In this document: piece by piece, positions 39,471 through 47,861 of the stretch
Position numbering within the stretch: position 1 is the first letter of the stretch
Layout: each line of letters starts with the position of its first letter
NCBI RefSeq assembly: GCF_003287935.1
Contig: NZ_CP030287.1
Location: 8,470,240 to 8,534,239, forward strand
Length of the DNA: 64,000 nt
Source: Streptomyces sp. ICC1
GTDB lineage: Bacteria; Actinomycetota; Actinomycetes; Streptomycetales; Streptomycetaceae
Direction: 5' to 3'
Translations under genes and position numbers: made by a program
Notes under the pieces: generated by a model
Database searches by the model: none
Seen by the model: the letters and a program-made list of their open reading frames with translations, nothing else
Told to the model about the DNA's origin: nothing

Positions 39471-40390
39471 GTCTTCTCCCCCAGGAGGCGGAACTGGATC
39501 ACACCGAGGATGCCGATGAGGACGGCCAGGGCGTAGGCGATGGCGGAGGCGTATCCGAAGTCGAAGTACTTGAAGGCGTTCTGGTAGAGGTACACGCCGA
39601 TGGTCAGGGTCGCGTTGTCCGGGCCGCCGCCGGTGAGCACGAAGGGCTCGTCGAAGATCTGCAGGGTGCCGATGGTGGAGAGCACCGTGGTGAGCAGGAG
39701 CGCGGGGCGCAGACCGGGCAGGGTGACGTGGCGGAAGGAAGCCCAGGCGCCGGCCCCGTCCACGGCCGCGGCGTCGTACAGCTCGGCGGGCACGGACTGG
39801 AGGCGGGCGAGCAGGAGCACCGCGTTGTATCCGGTGTAGTGCCAGGTCAGTGCGAGACCGAGGGAGACCTTCGCCCACAGGGGGTCGGTCAGCCACGGCA
39901 CGGGTCCCGCGCCGACGAGGTCGAGGAGCCAGTTGACCAGCCCGTAGTCCCGGTTGAGCAGGACGGAGAACATGATCCCGTAGGCGACGAGGCCGGTGAC
40001 CATGGGCAGGAAGAAGCCGAGCCGGAAGACCGTGCGGCCGCGCAGCAGACCAGAGTTCAGGGCCACGGCGAGCCCGGTGGCGAGGGCGAGCATCACCGGC
40101 ACCTGGACGGCGAGGATCACCGCGGTGTTCTTCAGCGCGGTCCAGAACAGCGGATCGTGGAGCAGCCGTGTGTAGTTGTCGGCTCCGACGAACCGCTCGG
40201 TCCCGCCGACGGTCTGGTGGAGGCTGATCACGAAGGACCGGCCGATGGGGTAGATCTTGAAGGCGGAGAACAGCAGCAGCGCGGGCAGTACGAAGAGGTA
40301 CGGGGCGACGCGCCGCCGACGCGCCCGCCGCGGGGCCGCCCCCGGGAAGGGGGCGGCGGGGGCTGTGCGGCCGGTGGGCGTCACGGTCAC
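39467..40390 (-). CDS. Carbohydrate ABC transporter permease (MalF type)
   Basis: 307 residues, six helices after a basic cytoplasmic N-terminus (RRARRRRVAPYLFVLPALLL). The EAA loop is ELYDAAAVDGAGAWASFRHV, then TLPGLRPALLLTT. Also seen is IGRSFVISLHQTVGG, common in CUT1 sugar permeases. The GTG at 40390 overlaps the binding-protein stop as GTGA; GTG 40384 is an alternative. It pairs with the MalG-type permease encoded next. Confidence 0.95.
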   Translation of the reverse strand: MTVTPTGRTAPAAPFPGAAPRRARRRRVAPYLFVLPALLLFSAFKIYPIGRSFVISLHQTVGGTERFVGADNYTRLLHDPLFWTALKNTAVILAVQVPVMLALATGLAVALNSGLLRGRTVFRLGFFLPMVTGLVAYGIMFSVLLNRDYGLVNWLLDLVGAGPVPWLTDPLWAKVSLGLALTWHYTGYNAVLLLARLQSVPAELYDAAAVDGAGAWASFRHVTLPGLRPALLLTTVLSTIGTLQIFDEPFVLTGGGPDNATLTIGVYLYQNAFKYFDFGYASAIAYALAVLIGILGVIQFRLLGEKT

Positions 40391-41733
40391 CGGGAGACCT
40401 TGCGCCCGGTCTGCCGGCCCAGCTGGTCCGCGGCTTCCCCCAGCACCTTCGCCGGGTCGGCGCCCTTGAGGAGCACCTTGGACTGGGCGTCGGTGACCAG
40501 CTTGAGGGCGCGGGCGTAGTCGGCGGTGTAGTTGAAGGCGGGCGAGGGGGCCTTCAGGGCCTCCAGGAAGACCTCGCCCTTCTTCTGGCCGCCGAAGAAC
40601 GGCGAGGGCTCGTGGAAGACCGCGTCGTCGTACGCCGCCATCAGGGCGGGGGCGATGCCCTTGCCCCGGTAGATCCGCACCTGCGAGGCCGGGCGGGTGA
40701 GGACGAACTCGATGAAGGACCAGGCGGCGGCCTGGTGCTTGCTGCTGCCCGCGACGGCGAGGTGGGTGGAGTTGACCATGGCCGCGGTGGAGCCGCCGCG
40801 CCGTACGGCCGGGGGCAGCCGGACCTTCCACTTGCCCGCTTCCCCGGGAACCTGCTCCTGGATGATGCCGCCGAACCAGGTGGGCATGGAAAGGACGGCC
40901 GCCGTCCCCTGCTTCAGGGAGCTCATCAGCGCGTTCCAGCCGCCCGCCAGGTCGCTGACCAGGCCGGCGTCGTTCATCGTCTTGATGAGGGTCATGGCCT
41001 TGACGGCCTCCGGGGAGTCGAGCGTGATGTCCCCGGCGAGGTTGAAGTAGAAGGAGCCCTGCAACTGCAGGAGCATCTGGAAGAAGTTGGCGGCGTCGGC
41101 CTGCGAGGCGGGCTTGTCGATGCCCAGCAGGTGGGCGCCGGTCTTCGCCTTGATCTCCTTGCCGGCCTCGATGGTCTCCTCCCAGGTCTGGAGGGCGCCC
41201 GCGTCGACCCCGGCCTTCTCGAAGAGGTCGGCGCGGTAGTAGAAGCCCGCCGAATTCGCCTCCCAGGGCAGGGCGTTGACGCGCTTGCCGTCGGGGGACA
41301 CGGTCTGCCAAAGGCCCGGGGCGAAGGCGTCCTTGTGGGCGTTCGCGCCCAGCGGGGCGAGGTCGGCGAGGCCGCCGGGGAACTTCTCCACGTAGCCCGG
41401 CAGGTAGTCGACGCCGATGTGCAGGACGTCGGCGAGGCCCTGTCCGCCGGCCGCCAGCCCGGTGGTGATCTTGTCCCAGATCGCCGGGTTGCCGATGTCC
41501 TCGACCGTCACCTCGATCTGCGGGTACTTCTTGTTGAACTCCGGTACGAGGGCCTTCATCTCGGCGGCCGGCCCCTGCCAGGACCAGACCGAGATCTTGC
41601 CCTTGTCCTTCTCGCCGCCGGTTCCGCCCTGGCCCGTGTCACCGCTGCCCGAGCACGCGGTCAGGCCGGTGAGCCCGGCTCCCGCGGCGATCGCGCCGCC
41701 CAGCCGCAGCACTCTTCGACGTTCCAGTTCCAT
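40387..41733 (-). CDS. Sugar-binding lipoprotein of an ABC transporter
   Basis: 448 residues. A twin-arginine-like basic start (MELERRRVLRLGGAI) leads to a lipobox LTACS with the lipidated Cys near 27. The mature protein is a cluster-B binding protein: ISVWSWQGPAAEMKALVPEF, PQIEVTVEDIGNPAIWDKIT, ADVLHIGVDYLPGYVEKFPG, VNALPWEANSAGFYYRADLF. It captures an oligosaccharide outside the membrane and delivers it to the two permeases. Start ATG 41733 follows GGGTCAGG. It is first in the operon, divergent from a secreted protein gene that is cut by adapter. Confidence 0.95.
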   Translation of the reverse strand: MELERRRVLRLGGAIAAGAGLTGLTACSGSGDTGQGGTGGEKDKGKISVWSWQGPAAEMKALVPEFNKKYPQIEVTVEDIGNPAIWDKITTGLAAGGQGLADVLHIGVDYLPGYVEKFPGGLADLAPLGANAHKDAFAPGLWQTVSPDGKRVNALPWEANSAGFYYRADLFEKAGVDAGALQTWEETIEAGKEIKAKTGAHLLGIDKPASQADAANFFQMLLQLQGSFYFNLAGDITLDSPEAVKAMTLIKTMNDAGLVSDLAGGWNALMSSLKQGTAAVLSMPTWFGGIIQEQVPGEAGKWKVRLPPAVRRGGSTAAMVNSTHLAVAGSSKHQAAAWSFIEFVLTRPASQVRIYRGKGIAPALMAAYDDAVFHEPSPFFGGQKKGEVFLEALKAPSPAFNYTADYARALKLVTDAQSKVLLKGADPAKVLGEAADQLGRQTGRKVSR

Positions 41734-41779
41734 GCCTGACCCACCCCTGCTCGCACCGTTGCCGTAGCCGACTGGCCAG

Positions 41780-41900
41780 GACTGTAACCACGCCGCCAGG
41801 TCACTTGCAATAGTTCGATGAAATCTTTCAGTTCGATCCAACAGGGAACTTTGACAAGGTCATTGCAAAACTTCCGACCGGATTGCTAGCGTGCCGCCCG
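41780..41900. promoter_or_regulatory. Divergent promoter region of the ABC sugar operon
   Basis: This AT-rich stretch contains TGAAA-TC-TTTCA (41819-41830), a repeated GTTCGAT on either side of it, and a TTGACA box at 41851-41856. It lies between the binding-protein gene and the plus-strand secreted protein. A LacI- or GntR-type regulator site is plausible; none of the regulators in the window is an obvious partner. Confidence 0.5.
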
Positions 41901-42003
41901 CACCGCCCCGCACGCCTCGCACCGCCTCGCACCGCCTCGCACCGCCCCGCCTCGCCCCGCGAGACCGGCCGCCGCCCGCTCCACACCCACCAGGGAGAAC
42001 CCG

Positions 42004-42502
42004 ATGACGCGTTCCCGTGTGTCGCTGCTGTCCGCCCTCGCCCTGCTCGTCCCCCTCACCCCGCTCGCCCTCGGCGGCCAGGCCGCGGCGGCGCCGCCGG
42101 GCTCGGCCGCCGGACAGACCGTCCAGGCCAGGCCCGCCGCGCCCGCCCCGCTCTCCGTCGTCAACCCCGGCTTCGAACAGGGCCGCACGGGATGGCAGTT
42201 CACCGCCGGCACCGGAGTCGCCACGAACTACCCGCACGGCGCGGCCCGGCTCGCCTACCTCGACGGCGGGCCCGGCATGAAGGTGTCGCAGACGGTGACG
42301 GCCACGGGCCGGGGCGCGTACGACATATCCGCGTGGATCGCGACGGGCGGGCCGAACGGCCGGTTCACCGCTCGCGTCAACGGCGCGGTCGCCGGGTCCC
42401 AGACCCTGCCCAGCGCCTCGAACTACCGCCGCCACACGCTCGGCCGGATCTCCCTCGCCCCCGGCGACACGCTGGAGATCGCCTTCGAGTCCGGGGACCT
42501 GC
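42004..42502 (+). CDS. Secreted carbohydrate-binding-like protein, N-terminal part (truncated by adapter)
   Basis: About 166 native residues. A signal peptide (SLLSALALLVPLTPLALGG, cleavage near AAA-AP) is followed by a beta-sandwich module: LSVVNPGFEQGRTGWQFTAG, AYDISAWIATGGPNGRFTAR, HTLGRISLAPGDTLEIAFES, which resembles family 61-like or other galactose-binding CBM folds. The reading frame runs on as PLIPTSEPTSLGRIP, which is translated adapter, not protein. The true gene probably continues into a glycosidase. It is divergent from the ABC sugar operon, fitting extracellular breakdown of the imported sugar. Confidence 0.75.
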
Positions 42503-42575
42503 CCCTTATCCCCACCTCCGAGCCCACGAGCCTAGGCAGGATCCCGTAGGCCGTCTTCGCGTGGAAAAAAAAAAA
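42499..42575 (+). other. Nextera-type adapter remnant (i7 side) ending in poly-A
   Basis: CTGCCCCTTATCCCCACCTC, CGAGCCCACGAGCC, the index-like TAGGCAGG, ATCCCGTAGGCCGTCTTCGC, then eleven A. This is the mosaic end, read-1 linker, i7 index, P7 and the homopolymer that sequencers read past the fragment end, all in order. Mismatches favour G/C. It truncates the secreted protein gene and separates it from the AlkB-like gene. Confidence 0.95.
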
Positions 42576-42631
42576 CCCCGACCCCGAACCGGCATCGAGC
42601 GTGTGTTCGAATAGCGCGCTAAGCTGGACCC

Positions 42632-43258
42632 ATGCACGCACTCCAGGGCTCCCTCTTCGACCAGGGCGACGAGATCCGGCTCGGCCCGACGGCGGGCCTG
42701 CGGCGTACGGAACTGGGCGCCGGGGCCTGGGTGGACCACCGGCCGGGCTGGCTGTCGGGCGCCGACGCGCTGTTCGAACGGCTCGCGGCCGACGTGCCGT
42801 GGCACGCCGAGCGGCGGCAGATGTACGAGCGGGCGGTGGACGTGCCGCGCCTGCTCGCCTTCTACGCCGAGGGCGACCCGCTGCCGCACCCCGCACTCAC
42901 CGAGGCCCGCGGGGCGCTGACCCGCCACTACGCGTCCGAGCTCGGCGAACCCTTCGCCACGGCCGGCCTCTGCCTGTACCGGGACGGCCGCGACAGCGTC
43001 GCCTGGCACGGCGACCGCACCGGCCGCTCGGCGACCGAGGACACGATGGTCGCGATCGTGTCGGTCGGCGACCCGCGCGACCTGGCCTTCCGCCCCCGCG
43101 GCGGCGGCCCCACCCTGCTCCGCCTCCCGCTGGGCCACGGCGACCTGGTGGTGATGGGCGGCTCCTGTCAGCGCACGATGGAACACGCGGTCCCCAAAAC
43201 CACCCGCGCGGTGGGCCCCCGCGTCAGCGTCCAGTTCCGCACGCGGGGCGTGCGCTGA
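42632..43258 (+). CDS. AlkB-like 2-oxoglutarate/Fe(II) dioxygenase
   Basis: 208 residues. The iron site is H126-x-D128 in SVAWHGDRTG plus the distal His in MEHAVPKTT, and the 2-oxoglutarate Arg in RVSVQFRTR. The FATAGLCLYRDGRDSVAWHG segment matches bacterial AlkB homologues of the ALKBH2/3-like group, which oxidise alkyl groups from DNA or RNA bases. It begins 57 bases after adapter poly-A, so its native promoter is missing here. The ATG has no strong ribosome site, possibly for the same reason. Confidence 0.93.
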   Translation: MHALQGSLFDQGDEIRLGPTAGLRRTELGAGAWVDHRPGWLSGADALFERLAADVPWHAERRQMYERAVDVPRLLAFYAEGDPLPHPALTEARGALTRHYASELGEPFATAGLCLYRDGRDSVAWHGDRTGRSATEDTMVAIVSVGDPRDLAFRPRGGGPTLLRLPLGHGDLVVMGGSCQRTMEHAVPKTTRAVGPRVSVQFRTRGVR

Positions 43259-43279
43259 GGAGTGGCCCGGGGTCCGGGG

Positions 43280-43576
43280 CTACGCCGTGTCGAGTTCCTT
43301 CGGGGGGCGGGCCGAGGAGGCCGCCGCGTGGAGGGAGCGGAGGGCCAGGAGGAGGATGCCGATGTCGTCCAGGTAGACAGGGTCCGGGATCAGGTCCACC
43401 GGGGAGACCGTGTAGGCCACGGCCGCCCAGAACAGGGCCTTGTCGCGCAGCGGGATCCCCGCGTCGCGCAGCAGGCGCCGGGCCGCGAAGACCCGTACGA
43501 GGAGCACGGCCGCGGTGACCGCCAGCCCGGCCGCGACGACCCCCGCGACGATGAGCCAGACCGTCGTCGAGTCCAT
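43280..43576 (-). CDS. DUF1232 (YkvA-type) membrane protein
   Basis: 98 residues. One clear helix (VWLIVAGVVAAGLAVTAAVL) is followed by the DUF1232 core: DKALFWAAVAYTVSPVDLIP, DPVYLDDIGILLLALRSLHA, containing the S-P-x-D-L-I-P-D signature. Role unknown; such proteins often accompany stress genes. The ATG overlaps the last base of the MarR stop (TGATG), so the two are coupled. Confidence 0.9.
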   Translation of the reverse strand: MDSTTVWLIVAGVVAAGLAVTAAVLLVRVFAARRLLRDAGIPLRDKALFWAAVAYTVSPVDLIPDPVYLDDIGILLLALRSLHAAASSARPPKELDTA

Positions 43577-44040
43577 CAGGCGCCCTGTGTCCGCAGTCGG
43601 CGGCTGACCTCGCCGAGGCCGTCCGCGAGGGCGTCGAGCTGTTCGGGCGTGAGTACGTCCACGAGTACCTCCCTCACCGTGCTCACGTGCCCCGGCGCGG
43701 CCTCCGCCAATCGTGCGCGGCCGGCTTCGGTCAGGACGGCGTAGACCCCGCGGACGTCGGAGGGGCAGGTGCGGCGGCGGACCAGGCCGGCCTTCTCCAT
43801 CTGGGTGACCTGGTAGGTCAGGCCGCTCTTGGAGTTGATCAGCCCGTTCGCGAGCTCCGTCATGCGCAGCTCGCCCTCCGGCGCCCTGCCGAGCCGTACG
43901 AGGATCTCGTACTGGGGGTGGGAGAGCCCGGAGTCGTCCTTGAGCTGCTGGTCGAGGCGGCGGTTGACCAGGGCGGAGGCGGCCAGGAAGCCCTCCCAGG
44001 CGCGCATCTCGCGGTCGTCCAGCCATCTCGTTTCAGCCAT
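43576..44040 (-). CDS. MarR-family transcriptional regulator
   Basis: 154 residues. Winged helix-turn-helix: GLSHPQYEILVRLGRAPEGE, LRMTELANGLINSKSGLTYQ, VTQMEKAGLVRRRTCPSDVR, with the wing D-x-R-x-x-x-x-x-L-T (DVRGVYAVLTEAG). MarR repressors of this type respond to phenolics or oxidants. It is divergent from a DoxX gene, with palindromic TTGTTTGAATTTGAACAA in between, and coupled to the DUF1232 gene. It most likely represses the DoxX gene and itself. Confidence 0.95.
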   Translation of the reverse strand: MAETRWLDDREMRAWEGFLAASALVNRRLDQQLKDDSGLSHPQYEILVRLGRAPEGELRMTELANGLINSKSGLTYQVTQMEKAGLVRRRTCPSDVRGVYAVLTEAGRARLAEAAPGHVSTVREVLVDVLTPEQLDALADGLGEVSRRLRTQGA

Positions 44041-44059
44041 GGAATCAGCGTACACGGAT

Positions 44060-44125
44060 CGTTCCAATTTGAATCAGAGAGTGATCGGCGGTTAGGGTCG
44101 GAAGGAGTTGTTTGAATTTGAACAA
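44060..44125. promoter_or_regulatory. MarR-type operators between marR-like and doxX-like genes
   Basis: A near-perfect palindrome TTGTTTGAATTTGAACAA (44108-44125) and a related half, TTCCAATTTGAAT (about 44064-44076), share the AATTTGAA core. Two copies on the two promoters fit joint control by the MarR protein. Confidence 0.8.
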
Positions 44126-44161
44126 CCGACCAGACCAGCCGTTCGACCGGAAGGCCCCCTC

Positions 44162-44728
44162 GTGACCAGCCCCTCCGTCACCACCACCGCCGTGCCCGCA
44201 GCACCCGCCACCACCGCGTCCGCCGCTCCGCTCGCCCTCTCCACCCCCGCCCACGACGTCGGCCTGCTCCTCCTGCGCCTGGTCCTCGGCCTGACCGTGG
44301 CCGCCCACGGCGCCCAGAAGCTCTTCGGCTGGTTCGGCGGCGGCGGGATCAGCGGCACGGGCCGGTTCTTCACCGCCAGCGGCTACCCGGCGGGCGACGC
44401 CATGGCCGTCCTCGCCGGCCTGACCGAGACCCTCGGCGGCCTCGGTCTCGCCGCCGGGCTGCTCACCCCGCTCGCCGGCGCCGCCGTCGTCGGCACCATG
44501 ATCAACGCGATCGCCGTCCACGGGGCGGGCTCCTTCTTCGCCCCGGAGGGAGTGGAGTACGAGATCCTCCTCACCGCCGGCGCCGCCACCCTCGCGCTCA
44601 CCGGCCCCGGCCGGTACGCCGCCGACCGCTTCCTGCCCGTCCTGCGCGGCCACCGCCTCGCCCACGGGGCCCTCGCCGTCGCCCTCGGCGCCGTCATCGC
44701 GGGCGCGCTGCTCCTCGTACGCAACTAG
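44162..44728 (+). CDS. DoxX-family membrane protein
   Basis: 188 residues with four helices. The DoxX signature LLLLRLVLGLTVAAHGAQKL, FGWFGGGGISGT lies after a 35-residue Ala/Pro/Thr leader. Later helices include VLAGLTETLGGLGLAAGLLT and VEYEILLTAGAATLALTG. DoxX-like proteins support thiol or sulfur oxidation and oxidative-stress defence, in keeping with MarR control. GTG 44162 has GGAAGG upstream. The stop TAG is formed by the CTAG end of MITE copy B, so the C-terminus may have been trimmed or extended by the insertion. Confidence 0.92.
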   Translation: MTSPSVTTTAVPAAPATTASAAPLALSTPAHDVGLLLLRLVLGLTVAAHGAQKLFGWFGGGGISGTGRFFTASGYPAGDAMAVLAGLTETLGGLGLAAGLLTPLAGAAVVGTMINAIAVHGAGSFFAPEGVEYEILLTAGAATLALTGPGRYAADRFLPVLRGHRLAHGALAVALGAVIAGALLLVRN

Positions 44729-44915
44729 TGCTGTGACCGGGAAGGTCCACCGGGTCGCGGCGCCCGGCACGGCACCTCGCCGCGTTGTCGGACCACACCG
44801 GTACGTCCAGTACGAGGCGTGGCCCTCCGCCCGGGGGCCCCTCCCGGCGGTAGCTGGGGGAGATGCACCGCACCGAACACCGCGACCCGGCAAACCTTCC
44901 CGGCCACAGCACTAG
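44725..44915. mobile_element. MITE copy B (191 bp, 22-bp terminal inverted repeats, CTAG ends)
   Basis: The left end CTAGTGCTGTGACCGGGAAG plus GT is matched, with one mismatch, by the complement of the right end. The first 75 bases are nearly identical to copy A (16366-16530), and the last 45 as well. The extra 26 bases are internal and GC-rich. There is no coding frame and no transposase. The first CTAG provides the DoxX stop codon. Confidence 0.85.
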
Positions 44916-45018
44916 GCCGTCTCCTTCGGCCAGGCAAGATCAGAAAGGGACGGACTGGCTCCCGTCGTCGACCCGAACGGACCGATTGGGATGGGGCATT
45001 CGGGGGAATGGGCCATAA

Positions 45019-46917
45019 ATGACACAAGCCATCGAGGACTACGCAATCATCGGCGACCTGATGACCAGTGCCCTGGTCGGCCGTGACGGGTCCATCGACT
45101 GGCTGTGCCTGCCGCGCTTCGACTCGGCTGCCTGCTTCGCCGCCCTCCTCGGCGACCAGGAGAACGGCCACTGGCGCATCGCCCCGGCCGCCGCCCCCGA
45201 CTCCGCGCGCTGCACCCGCCGCGCCTACGTCGACGGCACGCTCGTCCTGGAATCCTTCTGGGAGACCGAGGACGGCGCCTCCTTCAAGGTCGTCGACTTC
45301 ATGCCGCAGCGCGACACCGCCCCCGACGTGATGCGGATCGTGGAAGGCCTCACCGGCGAGTCGACCGTCGGCAGCACCCTGCGCCTGCGCTTCGACTACG
45401 GGCACGTCATCCCCTGGGTCCGCCGCTTCGACGCCGCCCGCGACGGCGGCAGCCTCTGGGACGGCGACGGCGACCGCGTCGCCGTCGCCGGGCCCGACGC
45501 CGCGTGGCTGCGCAGCGACCCGCCCGTGCAGACCTGGGGCGAGGACAACAGCACCCGCTCCGAGTTCACGGTCGGGCCCGGCGAGCGCGTCGCCTTCGTC
45601 CTGACCTGGCACCCCTCGCACGAACCGCGCCCCGCGCCCCTGGACCCGTACGCCGCCCTGGAGCAGAGCCTCGCCGACTGGCGGGAGTGGTCTTCCCAGT
45701 GCCGCTACGACGGCCCCTACCGGGAGGCCGTGACCCGCTCCCTGATCACCCTCAAGGCCCTGACCTACGCCCCGACCGGCGGGATCGCCGCCGCCGCGAC
45801 GACCTCCCTGCCCGAAGAGCTCGGCGGCGTCCGCAACTGGGACTACCGCTACTGCTGGCTCCGCGACTCCACCCTCACCCTCGGCTCCCTGCTGGCCACC
45901 GGCTTCCTCGACGAGGCCCGGGCCTGGCGGGCCTGGCTGCTGCGGGCCGTCGCGGGAGACCCGGCCGACCTGCAGATCATGTACGGGATCGGGGGCGAGC
46001 GGCGCATCCCGGAGTGCGAGCTGCCGTGGCTGAAGGGGTACGCCTCCTCCGCGCCGGTCCGCGTCGGCAACGCGGCCGTCGACCAGCTCCAACTCGACGT
46101 CTACGGGGAGGTCCTCGACTCCCTGTACGTGGCCCGCTCCGCCGGACTGCCAGCCGAGTGGCACGCCTGGAAGATCCAACTGGCGCTCCTCGACTTCCTG
46201 GGGCGCAACTGGCACCGGCCCGACGAGGGCCTGTGGGAAGTGCGCGGCCCGCGCCGCCACTTCACGCACTCCAAGGTGATGGCGTGGGTCGCCGCCGACC
46301 GGGCGGTGCGCACCCTGGAGGCCAATCCCGGGCTGCACGGCGATGTGGAGCGCTGGCGGGCCATGCGGGACGAGGTGCACCGCGACGTGTGCGAGAAGGG
46401 CTACGACCCCGAGCGGGGCACCTTCACCCAGTACTACGGCTCCACCGAACTGGACGCGGCCACCCTCCTCATCCCGCGCGTCGGCTTCCTGCCGCCCGAG
46501 GACCCCAGGGTGATCGGCACGGTCGACGCGGTGCGCGCGGAGCTCGGCCGCAGCGGCCTGGTCCGCCGCTACAGCACCGAGGGGCTGTCGGTGGACGGGC
46601 TGCCCGGTGACGAAGGGGCCTTCCTCGCCTGCTCGTTCTGGCTGGCGGACGCCCTGTACCTGACCGGTCGGGAGAAGGAGGCGCGGGAGCTCTTCGAGCG
46701 GCTGCTGGCGGTACGCAACGACGTCGGGCTGCTCGCCGAGGAGTACGACCCGGGACCCACGCCGGAGATCCTCAAGGGGGTCAACGAAGTCATCATGGCG
46801 GCCGTCACCGGGCTGCTGGGGGAGCTGCGGGGGGAGCAGGCGCCCACGCAGCCGTACGACCATCGCAAGGCCAGGGCGGAACAGCGGCGCAAGGCCGCGG
46901 GGGAGGGCAACAAGTGA
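45019..46917 (+). CDS. Glycoside hydrolase family 15 (glucoamylase/trehalase-like)
   Basis: 632 residues, cytoplasmic. N-terminus MTQAIEDYAIIGDLMTSALV, GRDGSIDWLCLPRFDS is the hallmark of this actinobacterial group. The (alpha/alpha)6 barrel shows GGVRNWDYRYCWLRDSTLTL, RRHFTHSKVMAWVAADRAVR and, near the end, GLLAEEYDPGPT with the catalytic base Glu. Members hydrolyse trehalose, maltose or short glucans; the length and N-terminus suit the trehalase-like branch, as in mycobacteria. ATG 45019 has only a weak GGGGGAAT site. It stands alone between a MITE and the tail-like module. Confidence 0.93.
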   Translation: MTQAIEDYAIIGDLMTSALVGRDGSIDWLCLPRFDSAACFAALLGDQENGHWRIAPAAAPDSARCTRRAYVDGTLVLESFWETEDGASFKVVDFMPQRDTAPDVMRIVEGLTGESTVGSTLRLRFDYGHVIPWVRRFDAARDGGSLWDGDGDRVAVAGPDAAWLRSDPPVQTWGEDNSTRSEFTVGPGERVAFVLTWHPSHEPRPAPLDPYAALEQSLADWREWSSQCRYDGPYREAVTRSLITLKALTYAPTGGIAAAATTSLPEELGGVRNWDYRYCWLRDSTLTLGSLLATGFLDEARAWRAWLLRAVAGDPADLQIMYGIGGERRIPECELPWLKGYASSAPVRVGNAAVDQLQLDVYGEVLDSLYVARSAGLPAEWHAWKIQLALLDFLGRNWHRPDEGLWEVRGPRRHFTHSKVMAWVAADRAVRTLEANPGLHGDVERWRAMRDEVHRDVCEKGYDPERGTFTQYYGSTELDAATLLIPRVGFLPPEDPRVIGTVDAVRAELGRSGLVRRYSTEGLSVDGLPGDEGAFLACSFWLADALYLTGREKEARELFERLLAVRNDVGLLAEEYDPGPTPEILKGVNEVIMAAVTGLLGELRGEQAPTQPYDHRKARAEQRRKAAGEGNK

Positions 46918-46947
46918 CACGTCCCGTGAAGGCAGCCGTATTCGGAA

Positions 46948-47035
46948 CTTCTTTTCCGCCTCAGCGGTCTTCCGCTCGAGAGCGGCTTTTTTGAGGAGGA
47001 AGTCCTTGACGGCGAGCACCCTCCTTCTGCCCGCT
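46948..47035. repeat. Left arm of a perfect 88-bp inverted repeat
   Basis: These 88 bases are the exact reverse complement of 47450-47537, which is coding sequence of the coiled-coil gene (RVLAVKDFLLKKAALERKTA and on). The arm sits between the GH15 stop and that gene's start. Perfect identity with no decay, and the overlap with unrelated coding sequence, point to a fold-back chimera or a very recent inversion. Confidence 0.92.
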
Positions 47036-47051
47036 CACCATTGGAGGAGAG

Positions 47052-47831
47052 ATGGCACGAGATCTCCAGAAGATCGACAGTGACCTCGCCTCGGCAGAAA
47101 GCACCATCGGAACCCTCTCGGGCACCAGCTCCTCGCACGCGATCAGCCTCACGGGCCACGGCTCCGCCATCACCGACATAAAGACCGCGCTGAGCCTCGG
47201 CACCAACGGGCAGTCCCAGCGCCTGGCGGATCTGGAAGCCGGCCTCGCCAAGGCGAGGGACAAGATCAAATTCAATACTTACGGCCTGTACGCCCTGGCG
47301 ACGAACGCCCTGTTCGTCAAGTTGGACGTACAGCTGCTCACCTTCTCCATGCAGGCGCTCAAGGTCGACCTCTCCCTCTTCAAGAAGGTGGACGAGAAGA
47401 ACTCCAAGAAGCTGCTGGAACTGCACAAATGGACCGACGAAAAGCTGGCAGCGGGCAGAAGGAGGGTGCTCGCCGTCAAGGACTTCCTCCTCAAAAAAGC
47501 CGCTCTCGAGCGGAAGACCGCTGAGGCGGAAAAGAAGCGGGAGAAGGAAAAGGAAGACGCTCACGAAGCCGAGCAGAAGCGCCAAGCCGACGCGTTGCGG
47601 CGGCAGGTCAACGCCCTCCCCCCGATCGTCAAAGAGCACGGCACGCGCATCACAAAGATCGAGGAAGCGCTCCGCAAAGCCCGTGACGCCGCCAAGAAGG
47701 CCGTGGATTCCAGTACCGGCCGCAAGCACGGAGTCGATTCGACCAAGCCCACCGTCAAGCCGGTGACCCAGGACGTCAGGGCCCTGCGCGAGGCCGTCAA
47801 CCAGCTCGCCGGAGCCCTCGGCGGCATCTGA
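47052..47831 (+). CDS. Coiled-coil protein of a tail-like module
   Basis: 259 residues. Start ATG with GGAGGAGAG upstream. Residues about 1-100 are Ser/Thr/Ala-rich helices (DSDLASAESTIGTLSGTSSS), followed by long charged coiled coil (FLLKKAALERKTAEAEKKRE, EKEDAHEAEQKRQADALRRQ). No known domain. It is the first gene of a block with tape-measure-like and distal-tail-like proteins read in the same direction and spaced 30 bases or less apart, so a structural or assembly role in a tail-like particle is plausible. The true promoter region is masked by the inverted repeat. Confidence 0.8.
   Translation: MARDLQKIDSDLASAESTIGTLSGTSSSHAISLTGHGSAITDIKTALSLGTNGQSQRLADLEAGLAKARDKIKFNTYGLYALATNALFVKLDVQLLTFSMQALKVDLSLFKKVDEKNSKKLLELHKWTDEKLAAGRRRVLAVKDFLLKKAALERKTAEAEKKREKEKEDAHEAEQKRQADALRRQVNALPPIVKEHGTRITKIEEALRKARDAAKKAVDSSTGRKHGVDSTKPTVKPVTQDVRALREAVNQLAGALGGI
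47450..47537. repeat. Right arm of the 88-bp inverted repeat (inside the coiled-coil gene)
   Basis: Exact complement of 46948-47035; the arms are separated by 414 bases. This arm reads as normal coding sequence with codon use like the rest of the gene, so it is the original and the left arm is the copy. Confidence 0.92.
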
Positions 47832-47861
47832 ACCGCCCTCCCACCCTGAATTGAGGGAGAC

